64,000 nucleotides of DNA from Cynocephalus volans (GCF_027409185.1 NC_084463.1:162293869-162357868); one strand, 5' to 3'; shown: positions 1-11,425, numbered from the stretch's first letter. Numbers and translations are program-made. The notes: generated by a model not told the origin, from the sequence alone.

Positions 1-390
1 GAGGGTGTGTGGGGGAGGGCGCGCGCGGAGGAGGATCGGTGCCCTGCGCGCAGGCGCGACGAGCCGGTCGGGCCCGAGCCCTGGAAGAAGGCCCGCGGGG
101 AGCGGGGGCGGTAGGCCGGCGGGAGGGCGGGGGGTGGTGTGGAGCCGCGTCGGCGTCGCGGGGCGCGGGCGATTCAAGGCTGACGCATCCGCGCGTGCGC
201 GCGCTGGCTGTGTCCGCGTTAGAGGGAGTGACGCGTGCGCGTTCACGTGCACCCGGGAGAGCGGTAAGAAGCCAAGGGAGGCTTGAAGGGGGTGGGGGGT
301 TGGAGAGGCAAGCTGGAGGAGGGGTGGGGAGGTGGCGCCTGCGCAGTGCGCCGCGGAGGAGCTATGTGTATGTGAGAGTCTGACGGGTTC

Positions 391-401
391 AAAATGGCGG
401 C
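391..401 (+). promoter_or_regulatory. YY1-type site overlapping an upstream ATG
   Basis: AAAATGGCGGC matches the long YY1 consensus in its sense orientation, the arrangement typical of sites just inside the transcribed region of CpG-island genes. Confidence 0.6.
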
Positions 402-429
402 GGCTGCTTCAGCGGCTCCTCCTGTGTGA
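394..429 (+). CDS. Upstream ORF, 11 codons (MAAAASAAPPV), in exon 1
   Basis: The ATG at 394 has A at -3 and G at +4, a strong Kozak context, and the frame ends in TGA at 427-429. It lies inside the YY1-type motif. If transcription starts upstream of 394, ribosomes would meet this short frame well before the KDM2A start. Whether it is in the mRNA depends on the unmapped start site. Two earlier mini-frames (ATG at 364 and 370) exist only if transcription starts further upstream. Confidence 0.4.
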   Translation: MAAAASAAPPV

Positions 430-1164
430 GGGAAACAACACCCCTCCCCGGCAGCGGCAGCGGCGGCGGCGGCGGCGGCTCGCAGAGCACCTTCCCAGCG
501 GCTGGGCCTGTCGCCGCTCTGTCTATCCTGGGCAGGGGGCGCTCCGGGAGGAGGGGCAACGCCAGGGGGCCCATCCCCCGGAATCCCTCCTCTGCGACTG
601 GGGAGTAGCCGGGGGGCTCGTCCCGCAGCGCGGAGCCCGGGCTGAGGGGGAGACGCGAGGAGAGTCCGGGCCCCCAGCCCGGCGCGCCGCGCCGCTCCCG
701 CCCTCTCCGCCCCCCGGGGCTGGGGCCCGCGTTCCGGGGGGCCGGGGTGGCGCGGGGAGCCTCGGGCCGGCCGGTCTCAGCTGATCGGCCGCCGCTCCCG
801 GGCTCCCGGAGGGGGCCGGCCGCTGCTCGCCGAGGGCACGGCGAGGAGGGCGCTCCCCACGGCCGGGGCTGGCCCTGGGCTCGGGCTGCTGACCGCTGGC
901 CCGGGGGAGGCGGGGGCGCCCCGGCTCGGCGCGGAGGGGTCGCGCTCCCCTCTCCTGACGCCTCCGACTCCCGGTCTCCGAAGCCAGAAGAGGAGGTTTG
1001 ATTCAGCAACTGTTTCCTCTCTTTTCCGGGTCGCTCTGACCCTCTCTGGATACTGGGTTGATCCACGGAAAAACCGAAGACGACATTTGGGATTTAATTT
1101 TTCTTCTCAGTTTTTGGAATCTTTTACTTCTCACTTGGACAAGAATTCAAGAGCAAAATCCCCG

Positions 1165-2405
1165 GTGAGATTCAACCCCCACCCCCCTTTTGGAAGTTTG
1201 GTTCACTTTGTTATCTAAAGACTTAATATAAAGTTTCTATTTCTTTTTCCGATGGGCGAACCATTGAAACGAAACGCCTTTCCTTGGGGGAGAACGGCGA
1301 GATTTGCCGGTTTTCCTCTCCGGCCCTGGCTGCTCCAATCCCGAGCGGTCCTCGCCCAGGGGGTGCAAACACAGTTTCCCTCCTCCAGGAGGGCTCTGCC
1401 ACCGAACTGCTCTCTCAAACTATGTCATCGGGTCCTCTGGTCTCCTAGCAGTTTTGAAAGGATGCTATTAACGTGGCTGTAATGTAGCTACAGAAAGGGG
1501 GGGAAATCTGCATTTCCAATGGAAGCCATTATCCATGAGAATATTTAGAAAAAAGAAAACCCTTTCCTGGTATTACAGATTGACCGTAGCGCCAACCGGT
1601 CTTTATTTAATTTTTGGAAAAGATGTATTTTGCTCGTATCCACAGTCGTTTATTTTATTACCTTATCCAAAAAGAACAGATGGGATTTTTGTCCCTGATT
1701 TGCAACTCTCTAATTTGTTTCAGAGTTGTACACATCTTGTGTTGGGGTGGAGAGTATGTTTGAGAATGAAAAGATCCGGGGAGTCTAGAAAATGAAGGCG
1801 ACGATTGTGTATGTGGCCTTACTGGAGGTGTATGGGAAATTGTTTTGGAGTCTTTCTTTAAATCCTGATTTCTTGTCTTTTTATACAGATAGTCTGCTCT
1901 TCTTTTCCTTAGTCTCTAATTACTGGTGAGAGGGAACTAATTTGGTTAGGATCTGGATTAGTTCCGTGCGCGCTTCACCTGAGCATCTCTCTAGAGATAA
2001 AAGTCCTGGGCCTTTTTTTTTTTTTTTTTTTGGCTAATGCTGCCCTGAAGGGGAGCCTTGCTAATTGTAATCCTATGGGGAGAAACAAGTGATGTGGCCC
2101 GTCCACAAGGAACTGAAACCAACATCTCCTTTTGCTTAGGCCTCGGATAGTTGTAATGTGGTGATTGACGTTGAGCATGACATGGACCACTTGCCCAAGA
2201 GCTGAAAGGTCCCAAACTCATGAAGAGGAACCTGATTTCTCAGAGAACCTTTAACTTAACACATATCTTAAATACTCTTTTCCGTGAACAGAAAGCGTAA
2301 GTTTGAGAATGAGTTCTCATCTCTGTTCATATTATTATTCTTTAGTGTTGCAATCTGGTTCCTAAGGAGGAAGAGGAAAGCAGCCCTGGAGTGGTTTCTT
2401 TACAG
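1165..2405 (+). other. KDM2A: KDM2A intron 1
   Basis: This is a GT-AG intron of about 1.24 kb between the exon 1 donor (GTGAGA) and an acceptor with pyrimidine-rich TGGTTTCTTTACAG at 2405. It is mostly single-copy sequence with a T run at 2011-2031. The stretch 1250-1440 stays moderately GC-rich. No recognisable repeat or gene is seen in it. Confidence 0.6.
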
Positions 2406-2470
2406 TAATTTCGACAGAAGAGTGAGAGATGGAACCCGAAGAGGAAAGGATTCGTTACAGCCAGAGATTG
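2406..2470 (+). CDS. KDM2A: KDM2A exon 2: start codon and first 14 codons
   Basis: The coding part is 2429-2470, MEPEEERIRYSQRL. The start is fixed by an in-frame TGA at 2423-2425, six bases upstream of the ATG, and by a good Kozak context (G at -3, G at +4). The acceptor AG is at 2404-2405 after a pyrimidine-rich tract, so 2406-2428 is 5' UTR. The donor is TTG|GTTAGT at 2470/2471, leaving phase 0. These residues match the N-terminus of KDM2A and form an acidic/basic leader ahead of the catalytic domain. The first coding exon is unusually small (42 nt coding) and is followed by a 53.5-kb intron. Confidence 0.93.
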
Positions 2471-3600
2471 GTTAGTATTTTCTTCCCCCGGCCCCCAGTT
2501 TTGAAGTAGAATAACTATTTTGTTTCCATTTGTGAACATACTTTGATTAAAACTTTTCAGGTGGCTTTTCTGGGCACCAGAGGTGGGGAAAGGTGTATTG
2601 ATATCTCATTTGATTTTTGGCTAAGCAGTTAGAACCTTAATATTCATCCTGTTTGTAAATGGCGTTATAGGTAATCTTTAACTTTTATAGAAACCATTGT
2701 AAATCAAAGGATTCTGTGGATTACAACGTGACAGGGATACCTGATTTTGCCATACTGACGTCACAATAAATCTGATTAAGTTAGATTAGAATATAAGATT
2801 TAGGGACAGAACAGTTTGAGGAAAGATAGTTCTATATAATTTTTTTAGATTATGTGGCAGGATTTGTGACTTTGAGCTGGGTAGTAGAACTATGAATTAT
2901 TTTATTTTGTAAATTAATGCTTTGGTAGGTTTGGAGGGTCATTTCAGGGACTGAGGACAGGTAGAGTACTGGATGCTTGTAAAGTTCTGTGTTTTCTATT
3001 TTCGGAGGATTGTGTGAGATATAGCTTGTTGAAATAAATGTTAGTTATGATTTAGAGGGAATTAGTTGGTATGTACATATGAATACTTGTTCCTTTAGGC
3101 CCTGCTTTCTTCTCAAGGTTTCCGTATTGGAGTTTAAGAATTTGATTTTTGTTTTCCTTAGTTAAATCTCATTTCAGAAATTTGAATTTGACAAAAAAAA
3201 AAAAGAAAGAAATTTGAATTTGTATTTGTAGAGTGGGTTATGAGGAAAGCCACAGAATTGTATATAGTATGTAAAATTTGCTGAGCTGAAAGGCCTAGAA
3301 GATTATTAAAGGAATTTCTGGTGGTTTTATTTGACTCTGAGTTTTAGACTGAGTTTGGAGGAAAAAAGAATGGTTCTCTAATCCGTTTTATGATGATCCC
3401 CTCTCTTTTTGAGAGAAGACTTTTTAAAAAAAAATGTGGCTGTTAAAAAGGTTTGGCATATATTGGCAAGTATATCCAACAGGCAGGCATATATGTTCTG
3501 GTGAGCCTTATGTTAGAGATTTGTCTCATTCCTAATCCATGTGTTAAGGTTATAATTCTTTACCTCAAATATTTATGTATACTTTAAGTATATCAGTAGT
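2471..3600 (+). other. KDM2A: Start of intron 2, single-copy
   Basis: The donor GTTAGT at 2471 opens a 53.5-kb intron ending at 55964. This first kilobase has a short AAAGAAAG-type patch at 3193-3211 but no clear repeat or gene. Confidence 0.7.
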
Positions 3601-3617
3601 GGAATTTTGTACATTTA

Positions 3618-3807
3618 TTTATTTATTTATTTTTATTATTATTATTTTTTAAGATGACTGGTAAGGGGATCTTAACCCTTGACTTGGTGGTGTCAGCACC
3701 ACGCTCAACCATTGAGCTAACCGGCCATCCATATATGGGATCTGAACCCGTGGCCTAGGTGTTATCAGCTATCAGCACGACACTCTCCCGAGTGAGCCAC
3801 GGGCTCC
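3618..3807 (-). repeat. CYN SINE dimer
   Basis: This is a tRNA-Ile-derived dimer. On the minus strand it reads head GTGGCTCACTCGGGAGAGTG, a B-box-like GGGTTCAGATCC, a second monomer, then AGATCCCCTTACCAGTCATC and an A-rich tail (T-rich on +). It is flanked by an exact 16-bp TSD, GAATTTTGTACATTTA, at 3602-3617 and 3808-3823. CYN SINEs are Pol III elements mobilised by L1 and known from colugos. Confidence 0.92.
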
Positions 3808-3834
3808 GAATTTTGTACATTTAGAACTTATTTT

Positions 3835-3925
3835 GTTTTTTGGCGGCTGGCCGGTACTGGGATCGAACCCTGGACCTTGTTGTTATCAGCACCATGATCT
3901 AACCAACCAAGCAGACCGGCCAGCC
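3835..3925 (-). repeat. CYN-type SINE monomer
   Basis: A single tRNA-Ile-like unit (minus strand: GGCTGGCCGGTCTGCTTGG head, GGGTTCGATCCCAGTACCGG B-box) sits right next to the dimer at 3618. It is an older, more diverged copy with no clean TSD. Confidence 0.8.
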
Positions 3926-4513
3926 TTATGTTTTGACATCTCTTGAATCAAACTTGTTTTTGGGAACAGAGAAAGAGAATGCTGCAAAACTCCCTTCCCA
4001 GGTACTTATTGCTACGTGGAATTCATTTTTATCACGTCAGGCTTGTAGAATTGTTGAGCTGCTAGGTAGATATCTAAAGGATCTTGGGATCTGGTCTTTA
4101 AAGGAAGAGCCTTTCTTCAAGCAAAACTTTTCACATTTTTTAACAAGGTAGGGAAGTGTAGTGGTCAGGAGATCCAAGGACTCTGACTTTTCTCCTGGTA
4201 AATTTTTTCTTTTTTTAATTGTAGAATGATTGCTTCTTGTTGCATACATTAACCCTTTCCTTAGCTAGCATTTTTTTTCATTTGGTTAATATGCTATTGT
4301 AGCAGTATTGTATAAAAGGGTACATCATATATTTCGGAGAATCTTAGAATTTTGAGTAATAATTTTGAAGTTTAGGGTGACTGATGTCTGTTTTCCTTCC
4401 TAAGATTACATGACAAAATTACATCTCAAGTATAAATCCCTTCTATAACTTAACTTTTGATATGAGAGCATATTGGCGGCTCACTAGAGTAGCAATATGC
4501 CTACCAAACTTTT

Positions 4514-4680
4514 TTTTTTTTTTTTTAAAGATGACCGGTAAGGGGATCTTAACCCTTGTCTTGGTGTTGTCAGCACCACGCTTAGCCAGTGAGCGAACCG
4601 GCCATCCCTGTATGGGATCCGAACCCGTGGCCTTGGTGTTACCAGCACTGCACTCTCCCGAGTGAGCCACGGGCCTGCCC
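4514..4680 (-). repeat. CYN SINE dimer
   Basis: Full dimer with an exact 16-bp TSD TGCCTACCAAACTTTT (4498-4513 and 4681-4696). On + it shows a T run, AAAG, then ATGACCGGTAAGG. Confidence 0.93.
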
Positions 4681-4862
4681 TGCCTACCAAACTTTTAATG
4701 TCTCTGTGGTGAGCGCTCATATTATAGAATTCTTACTGATTAAGTTATATCTTAGATGAAGAGTTTTAAGACTAACATAAAGGCAGGTGAGGAGCTCCCA
4801 TGAAATGAAAGTACTGAGAAGCTTTTTTTCAATCTTTTTCTTGTCCTTGGAGAGTTATGCTC

Positions 4863-4974
4863 TGTTTTTTTTTTGTTGTTTTTTTTTTTTGCTGTTGTCC
4901 AGTAGGGGCATCTGAACCCTTGACTTTGGTGTTACACCACCATGCTTTAACCAAGTAAGCGAGCTGGCCAGCCC
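4863..4974 (-). repeat. CYN-type SINE monomer
   Basis: Monomer with interrupted T tract, GGCATCTGAACCC B-box complement and GGCTGGCCAGCTCGC head. Short TSD TTATGCTC at 4855-4862 and 4976-4983. Confidence 0.8.
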
Positions 4975-5035
4975 ATTATGCTCATTTTTATGGTAGTTAA
5001 CTGTGTGTGTGTGTTTTTGTTTTTTTAACACTGTC

Positions 5036-5102
5036 TTTTTTTATTTTTAATTTTTTATTTTTTGTGTCTGGCTGGTATGGGGATCTGAATCCTTGTGTCT
5101 GT
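5036..5102 (-). repeat. Truncated tRNA SINE monomer
   Basis: T-rich run followed by GTCTGGCTGGTATGGGGATC and CTGAATCC, the 3' half of the monomer only. Confidence 0.5.
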
Positions 5103-5869
5103 GTTTAAAAGTATAGAACTTAACATTTGTTTTGCAGTTAATTGGCAATGGAACATAATGTTTGAAAGAGAGAAAAAATTACAGATTTATTAATTTGGTT
5201 TAGTAGTTAAGTTTATTTGTAAAATTAAATTGAATCACATAGTACATTGCATTGTAGTGTTGTAGACTGTTACTTTCATGTTGTATTAGGGGACAAAACC
5301 TAAATGGTCATTCTTGGTAGCCTCTTGGGAGCGAAGACATAGTATTAAAAGTCTGAGTCCAAATTTGCTTTGAGACAAGAATGACTTTTTTGTATTCAGT
5401 ATCCTTTACCTGTCTTTAAGAAACAAGTTGTATTCATTCTAATAAGAACATCATGTTTGTAGATCCTTTTAATGCTTTTTACTAATGTAGCTATTTCAAG
5501 TGCACAGCTGAATTTGACAAAGTAAATTTTATATATTTATATCATCTTTGTAACAAGTCATTTTTAAAAAATCAGAAATAGCTAGTTTAAAAAAAATTTT
5601 TTTTAACCAAACTTTATTATTTATCTATTACATGTGGAAAGAAATTATACCTTTGAAGGTGGTGTGTATGTGTAGATTTGGGGTATAAGATCCACTTTCT
5701 GGAACTAGAATACTTATTTTGCCGTGTTGGAGTTGAACAGCTAGGAAATGACAAGGGTGGATAAACAATGTTTGGCTTCTCTATCCAAGGCAAATTTGTA
5801 TATGTGAGGAGGTGCTCAAGTGGGAGGGATAGAAGCTTGATTTTAGTGATAGGATGGGTATTTGGTGGT
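5103..5869. other. Intronic single-copy stretch
   Basis: AT-rich; nothing recognised. Minus-strand open frames here have no coding character. Confidence 0.5.
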
Positions 5870-5870
5870 T

Positions 5871-6299
5871 GTCCATTTCTGTTGCTTATAACAGAGTATC
5901 TGCAACTGGGTACTTTATAAAGAAACAAAATTTATTTCTTACAGTTTCGGAAGCTGGGAAGTCCATGGTCTAGGGGGCACATCTGGTAAAAACCTTCTTT
6001 TGGGTGGGAATTCTCTTAGGGTCCATGATGATTAGGGTATCACATGGTGAGAATTGGCATGAGCAAGAGCTCTCCCATGTGTTCTCCTTCTGAAGTCACC
6101 AGTTCACACCAGTGATAACTCATAACCATCAGCCCATTACTCCATGAATGGGTTAATCTATTCATGAGGACACAGTCCTCACGATCCAATCACCTCTCAA
6201 AGGCCCCACCTTTCAGATATCATAATCAGATTTCCCACTCTCAGTGGGGATCAAATTTCCAATACATAAACTTTTGAGGGACACATTTGACCCATAGCA
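5871..6299 (-). mobile_element. MaLR (MST/MLT-type) solo LTR
   Basis: The + strand shows CTGTTGCTTATAACAGAGTA, CAACTGGGTACTTTATAAAG, the CCAATCACCTCTCAAAGGCC block and an end near GACCCATAGCA. All are hallmarks of the reverse complement of MST-like LTRs of the ERVL-MaLR class. GTTGT occurs at both edges and may be the 5-bp target duplication. No internal region is attached. Confidence 0.75.
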
Positions 6300-6670
6300 G
6301 TTGTCCTGAGGTAAAGATGTTTTATTTCTGGATTTCTAGTGAATTTAGACATAGGGCCTTATTAAGAAATACTGGCAGATACTAAGGATGGAACTTTTTC
6401 TACATTTGATTTTAAGAGCCAAAATATAGTTGTTAGGAGTTTTTGTCACTGTCCATGTATATTTTTCACTTATAGCAAATGTTCAGCTAATATCTTATAG
6501 TTTCTTAATCTAAAGTGTTAGTTAATCCATATAATTATAATTGGTGAACTTTTAGGTTTTTGAAACCATACCAATACTGCATAATCCTTATTATTGCTTA
6601 GAAAAATCAGAGGCAAAATAACATGCATCTAAAGTAAATGTAAGTTAAGATTTCTATATTATAGAGTTAT
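6300..6670. other. Intronic single-copy stretch
   Basis: Nothing recognised. Confidence 0.5.
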
Positions 6671-6671
6671 G

Positions 6672-6770
6672 GGGGGCTGGCTGGTTAGCTCACTTGGGAA
6701 AGTGTGGGGCTGGTAACACCAAGGTCACAGGTTTGGATCCCCATACTTGCCAGGCCCTCCCCCACCAAAT
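6672..6770 (+). repeat. CYN-type SINE monomer
   Basis: GGCTGGCTGGTTAGCTCACT head, GGTTTGGATCCCCATACTTG B-box region, C-rich CCCTCCCCCACC instead of an A tail. Imperfect flanking repeat GATTTCTATRTTATRG on both sides. Confidence 0.82.
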
Positions 6771-7583
6771 GGATTTCTATGTTATGGACTGTAATGACCT
6801 TCAGTTTTAACTTTGAACCTTTTTCCTTTTTTTACTGGAAAAGATGACCTTTGTTATTTATTTTAATATACTAGAGCATAATATCTGCCCCCAGCCTTCT
6901 TAGTATATTGCACGTATAACGTTTAGTATGGAAAAAATTTACTAGCCCCTGCCAAAGGCAATTGTAGAAACAAATCAACACGCAAATCAATGTAAAAGAA
7001 AGTGAAGACAATATACTTCAAGGTAAACGGAGTTAAATAACCTGAATATTTTTTCTCATGAATTCACCTGGTGGTGTTATATGATTGGGGATATGTTGAT
7101 TTACTTGAGAATTCAGTTTGCTTGTCAATCTTGATGTTAAGATTAAGAGATTTTCTAGAGTATGTTATACTGTTGGATGTTCAATCCTGTTAACATGCCT
7201 TACATATGATTCTGAAATGGCTAAATCATTTATTTGGGGGTAGCAACTGGGGACACTGAAGCCCTGATAATATTTCTATCTGTCCTTGGGTTACCCTCAA
7301 AATTATCTCCTCAAATTCAGCAGCGATTACCAGATTATGCCTTTAACAAACATTCCCAATTTGAATGACTACACTCTAAGGTCTTTCAGATCGGAAATGG
7401 ACGAGGCAAAATAGGATACTTATTTTAAGACGTTTTTTTTTCTTGCATGAAAGTATCATATTGTTAACAACTAGAAAAAATTATAGGTGGTCTAAATTAA
7501 CTTGCTGAATTAGTTTATTTATAATTATTTAAGAGACTTAGCCTTCATTCTGTGTTGGAGGAGGAGTACACTGTTCTGATTAT
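6771..7583. other. Intronic single-copy stretch
   Basis: Nothing recognised on either strand. Confidence 0.5.
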
Positions 7584-7593
7584 TGCATCGTCC

Positions 7594-7760
7594 CTTTTTT
7601 TTTAAAAAGATGACCGGTAAGGGGATCTTAATCCTTGACTTGGTGTTGTCAGCACCACGCTCACCCAGTGAGCAAACCGGCCATCCCTATATGGGATCCG
7701 AACCCGTGGCCTTGGTGTTATCAGCACCACACTCTCCCGAGTGAGCCACAGGCCGGCCCC
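7594..7760 (-). repeat. CYN SINE dimer
   Basis: Complete dimer; TSD TGCATCGTCC/TGCATCCTCC at 7584-7593 and 7761-7770. Confidence 0.9.
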
Positions 7761-7964
7761 TGCATCCTCCTTCTTGATGATGTAGGAAAAACCTGTTGCC
7801 CAGTTTTGGGTGATTCAAAATGCAGATAATGAAGGAGTTAATTCTTACACGTCTTCCACATTAAGCTGTATTTTGGGCACTCAGAATGAGGACTGTATTT
7901 AAGCCCTGTCACTTTTTCTTGTTTTATTTTGCGGAACACTAATCACTATTGTACTTAAGTTTGT

Positions 7965-8100
7965 TTGTGTATAGCTCTCCATTAGAGTCTAAGCTCCTTG
8001 AGAGTTGGGACTTTGTTTTTATTTATGCTGTATAGTGGATGCTTCAAATAGTGCCTGACACGTAGCAAGTGCTCAATAAGTATTCGTTGATATTGTTGAA
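7965..8100 (+). repeat. L2 LINE 3'-end fragment
   Basis: Contains the L2 hallmarks TCTAAGCTCCTTGAGAGTTG, GTGCCTGACACGTAGCAAGT and GCTCAATAAGTATTCGTTGA in order. Confidence 0.7.
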
Positions 8101-8650
8101 AGCCCTGTTATATACTTTTCTTTGCTACCATGAGTGCTAGGAATATGCCACTAGAATGGAAGAGAGTTTGGTATACACGGATGAGCAAGATATCTGGATA
8201 TTGAGTATTGCAGTGTAGATAAGAACCAGAAGGTCTAACCCATAACAAATAAAAACTTATGCTTAGCACACACATGTCAGATGAACACATGGTATTTGGG
8301 CCATTAGAACAAATAAGAAAATGTCAGTAGACTTTAAAAGTTCAGTCTGAATTTTAAGTTCTCCTTCCTCTAATCCTGTCCTAAACTCTCTATTCTTTAG
8401 ACAGCCTTAAAGCTGTGAAGTTGCAAGTGATGGTGTTTGTGTTATTCTCAGCTCTTGGTTTTGGCCATTAAGTCAAGGAATTGGTACGTTTCCTGTGTAT
8501 CATGTAGAGGGACAAACGTTCTTTATGTCCTTTTATGTTTTTTCTTGGTAAATGGACATCCTTAATCAGGCTCATGAATTTTCTCTTTATTTCACTTTTT
8601 GGAATAATACTTTATTTTTGCATTGTGCTTTCACATCAATAAAAGTTAAA
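8101..8650. other. Intronic single-copy stretch
   Basis: Nothing recognised. Confidence 0.45.
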
Positions 8651-8654
8651 ATTC

Positions 8655-9085
8655 AGTAAACATATGTTATGTTCCAGGTACTAGGCTAGGTTCTTTCATA
8701 TATATTACCGTACTTAATCCTCAAAACAACTCTGTAAGGTAGATGATGTAGTTTTATTTTTATTTTTATTTATTTATTTTTTTTAAAGATGACCGGTAAG
8801 GGGATCTTAACCCTTGGCTTGGTGTTGTCAGCACCACGCTCAGCCAGTGAGCGAACTGGCATCCCTATATGGGATCCGAACCCAGGGCCTTGGTGTTACC
8901 AGCACTGCACTCTCCCAAGTGAGCCACGGGCTGGCCCAGATGATGTAGTTTTAAACCTTAAATTTTTTATTATGGAAATGGAGGCTCAGGGAAAGGCCAT
9001 GACTTGCCCAAGATCAAAAAGTAAGTAGGCATGGAACCAGACCTTGAACTCTGGTGCCTTGTCTTCAAACCTCATGTTTCTTCTC
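8655..9085 (-). repeat. MIR SINE split by a CYN insertion
   Basis: Reverse-complement MIR signatures: TTAATCCTCAAAACAACTCT and GATGATGTAGTTTTA on the left, GGAGGCTCAGGGAAAGGCCA and TGACTTGCCCAAGATCA on the right. The CYN at 8757-8937 interrupts it, dating the CYN as younger. Confidence 0.75.
8757..8937 (-). repeat. CYN SINE dimer inside MIR
   Basis: Exact 16-bp TSD AGATGATGTAGTTTTA at 8741-8756 and 8938-8953. Confidence 0.93.
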
Positions 9086-9544
9086 TCACACCATCCCATC
9101 TCTTTTGTGGTGTTAATTCGTACAGAAAATAAATGATACCCTTTGTTTTGAGGTAAGTTGTAGACTGAGTACTTTCTCTCTTTGAGGCTACTTTAAAATT
9201 TTTTTTCTTAACAGTTGTCCGCTTAACATCCTAAATGAGATACCTACAAATATTTGAGAGTTAGTGTTTGATCATGTTTGAAAACAAATGCACATTTTTT
9301 CTTTTTGTGAACACTAAACTTATTCAAATTGATCTATTAAAACATCAGTATTGTTGCAGTTTGTGTGTATGTCAAGCCTTTTCCTTATGCATATCACTCA
9401 TATCCTTGTTTTTTGTTTTAAGTTTTAGGTTCTTGAGGGTTTTCTCTGTCTGTGAGTACTTTGTAATAACTTAAACCCTAAAGATAAAAGGCAGCAAATA
9501 GTGACCAAATGAATGGTTTTGGCAAATACAGTGGTGAAGGCCTC
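9086..9544. other. Intronic single-copy stretch
   Basis: Nothing recognised. Confidence 0.45.
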
Positions 9545-9862
9545 CTTCAGGTAGTAGAGAGGAGGAGGGAAGAGGGTGGCCTTTCAGGTGGTAAAGATAG
9601 CGTAAGCTTTATTCTACTATAAGGCCTATTCTGTATATATCTGATAGATTAGTAGAACTGAAGTAGGTAGTTTGTCTTGGGAGGCACTGTTGTAATGTTG
9701 GGAATACATTTCAAACATATAGGAAGCCAACTGTAGACAATAGAGAGCTTTAGAAGTTGTGGTTTGTTTTTAATAGAACAGTGATTTGGTCAAAGTGGTA
9801 TTTTAGGAGTACTATTTGTGTGGTTTCAGGTCAGGGAGGTGTCTAGAAGAATATTCAAATAG

Positions 9863-9901
<39 letters not shown>

Positions 9902-10260
9902 AGTAGTCAATCTTGCAAGAAATAGGTTACTTTTTGAGGTGATTAAGATAGTGGTTGTCAAAGTGTGGTGCCCTCATCAGCAGCATCAGCATTATCGGGT
10001 ATCTGGGAACATGTTAGAAGTGTAAATTCTTGGGCCCCACCCCAATCTTACTGAATCAAAAACTCTGGGGTTGGGGCCCACTAGTCTGTGTTTTAACAAA
10101 TGCCAGGCAATTTCTGATGCATACAGAAGTTTGAGAACCACTGCTCTGGGGTATAGGTAGGAGAAATGGAAAGGAAGAAATAGAAGCAAGACATGTTGGC
10201 AGTGAAGGACTGACAGAACTTGGTGACTAATGGATAGCAGCATATTATAATAAAAAAGAG
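9545..10260 (+). repeat. Ancient interspersed repeat, family not identified
   Basis: G/A-rich sequence with GTGATTTGGTCAAAGTGGTA, GCAGTAGTCAATCTTGCAAG and CAGAACTTGGTGACTAATGG resembles an old widespread mammalian repeat whose other copy here is at 17395-18090. It is interrupted by a T run (9868-9899) and by MER5A. Confidence 0.45.
9949..10145 (+). mobile_element. MER5A (hAT-Charlie non-autonomous DNA transposon)
   Basis: Shows TCAAAGTGTGGTGCCCTCAT, GGGCCCCACCCCAATCTTAC, TGAATCAAAAACTCTGGGG and the terminal GTTTGAGAACCACTG. Confidence 0.85.
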
Positions 10261-10519
10261 TGCTTAGTTAGGGATTGTGAGTTCTAGTATCAACTTTATT
10301 ACCAACTGTGGTTTTTCAACAAGAGAACTGACCTGTCATTAAGGGAGTTGCACAAGTGATGTCTGAGGATTTTTGAGGCAAAGGCAAATGAAGAATTAAG
10401 GTAGACTCTGGGATTAGGCTTGGGTTACCAGGAAGACAAAAGGCAGGGATTTTTGAAAGGGGGAGGAGAGAATAGGGGTGGATGTTTTAGACAGTTGAAG
10501 ATGTTAGCAGATGTATTTA

Positions 10520-10738
10520 AAGCATGGATTCTCAACCGAGGATGGTTTTGCCCCTCCAGGAGACATTTGGTACTACCTGGAGACATTTCTGATTATCAGA
10601 CTGGGGGAGTGCTATTGGTATTTAGTGGGTAGATGCTGGAATGCTGCTAAAAAACCTATAATGCACAGGACAGCCTCTCACAACAGAGAATTAGTAGGTC
10701 CAAAATGTTAATAGTGCAGGGTAGGCAAACCCTGGCAT
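10520..10738 (+). mobile_element. MER20-like hAT element
   Basis: ATTCTCAACCGAGGATGG, GGAGACATTTGGTACTACCT, TAATGCACAGGACAGCCTCT and CCAAAATGTTAATAGTGCAG follow the MER20 consensus order. Confidence 0.8.
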
Positions 10739-11409
10739 AAAGAGAAATATCCAGTAGGTTGATTCTGTGTTTCCGTCATGATTATCTGCTGTTTTCTTAG
10801 AGTTTTAAGTCTAACACAGAATATCTGAAAAGCAGTCTCAGACTGCTTCCCAGGATTTTGGCCAAAAGTAAGCATGAAGTGTTTTTTTTGTTGATTTTTC
10901 ACAAAACTAACTTCATGGTTATGGCAATCCTCAAACCAGTTGTAGATTTTCTTATTATTCCTTTTAACATATCCTAAGATCAACTTATTTTGGTAACCTG
11001 AAGTAAGCATTCACCATCTCGAGATCAGTAATTGAGTTATAGCAAGAGATTCCTTTTGATATTCTCTGTGAAGGATAGGGAAATGAGATAAAAGCTGTGG
11101 TGTTGAAGTGAACAAATATTGAAATGTTATGAATTGCCCTGTAGCTGAATACCCCATGACCATTCCTGAGAAACTTTCTCATGAGCTGGTCGTGGCCATC
11201 TGTGAATTCGGGGTGGCCCCAGCCTTAATCCATTTCTTTATATCCTTGGGTCACAGATTAAGAACTTCTTTGTGTCATGGCAGTAATCTGGCTAACCCAC
11301 TCTTGTTTCTGACAGTAACTTCAAGAGAATATATGTTTGTAAATGTAGTGAACATTTTATAGTGCTTTTATAGTTTCCAAAGTACTTCTCTATCTCTGGT
11401 GTCTTTTTA
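10739..11409. other. Intronic single-copy stretch
   Basis: Nothing recognised. Confidence 0.45.
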
Positions 11410-11425
11410 TCATCTTAGTTTTTTG

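Larger units (their letters stand above)
1..1010. promoter_or_regulatory. KDM2A: CpG-island promoter of KDM2A
   Basis: The first kilobase is very GC-rich and dense in CpG, then composition drops sharply to the AT-rich intron. No TATA box is evident. Visible motifs include an E-box CACGTG at 244-249, a TGACG half-site near 228, GCGCAGTGCGC-like NRF1-type sequence at 343-352, and a YY1-type motif AAAATGGCGGC at 391-401. A short CGG run lies at 461-479. YY1 motifs of this kind usually sit just downstream of the start site, suggesting initiation around 350-390. KDM2A protein itself binds unmethylated CpG islands, so self-binding is possible, but that is inference. Confidence 0.85.
380..1164 (+). 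other. KDM2A: KDM2A exon 1 (5' UTR), start approximate
   Basis: The exon end is placed at a strong donor, CCCCG|GTGAGA, at 1164/1165. Sequence up to this point includes a transition from CpG island to a less GC-rich leader (about 1010-1164). No ATG follows the one at 394 within the exon. The start is inferred from the YY1 motif and could be off by about 100 bases. Without cDNA a different donor cannot be excluded. Confidence 0.6.

Noticed and set aside
5..1066. Several open frames of 60-225 codons in the CpG island on both strands
   Set aside because: They follow from extreme GC content (few stop codons), have no splice or start support, and are rich in Gly, Arg, Pro and Ala.
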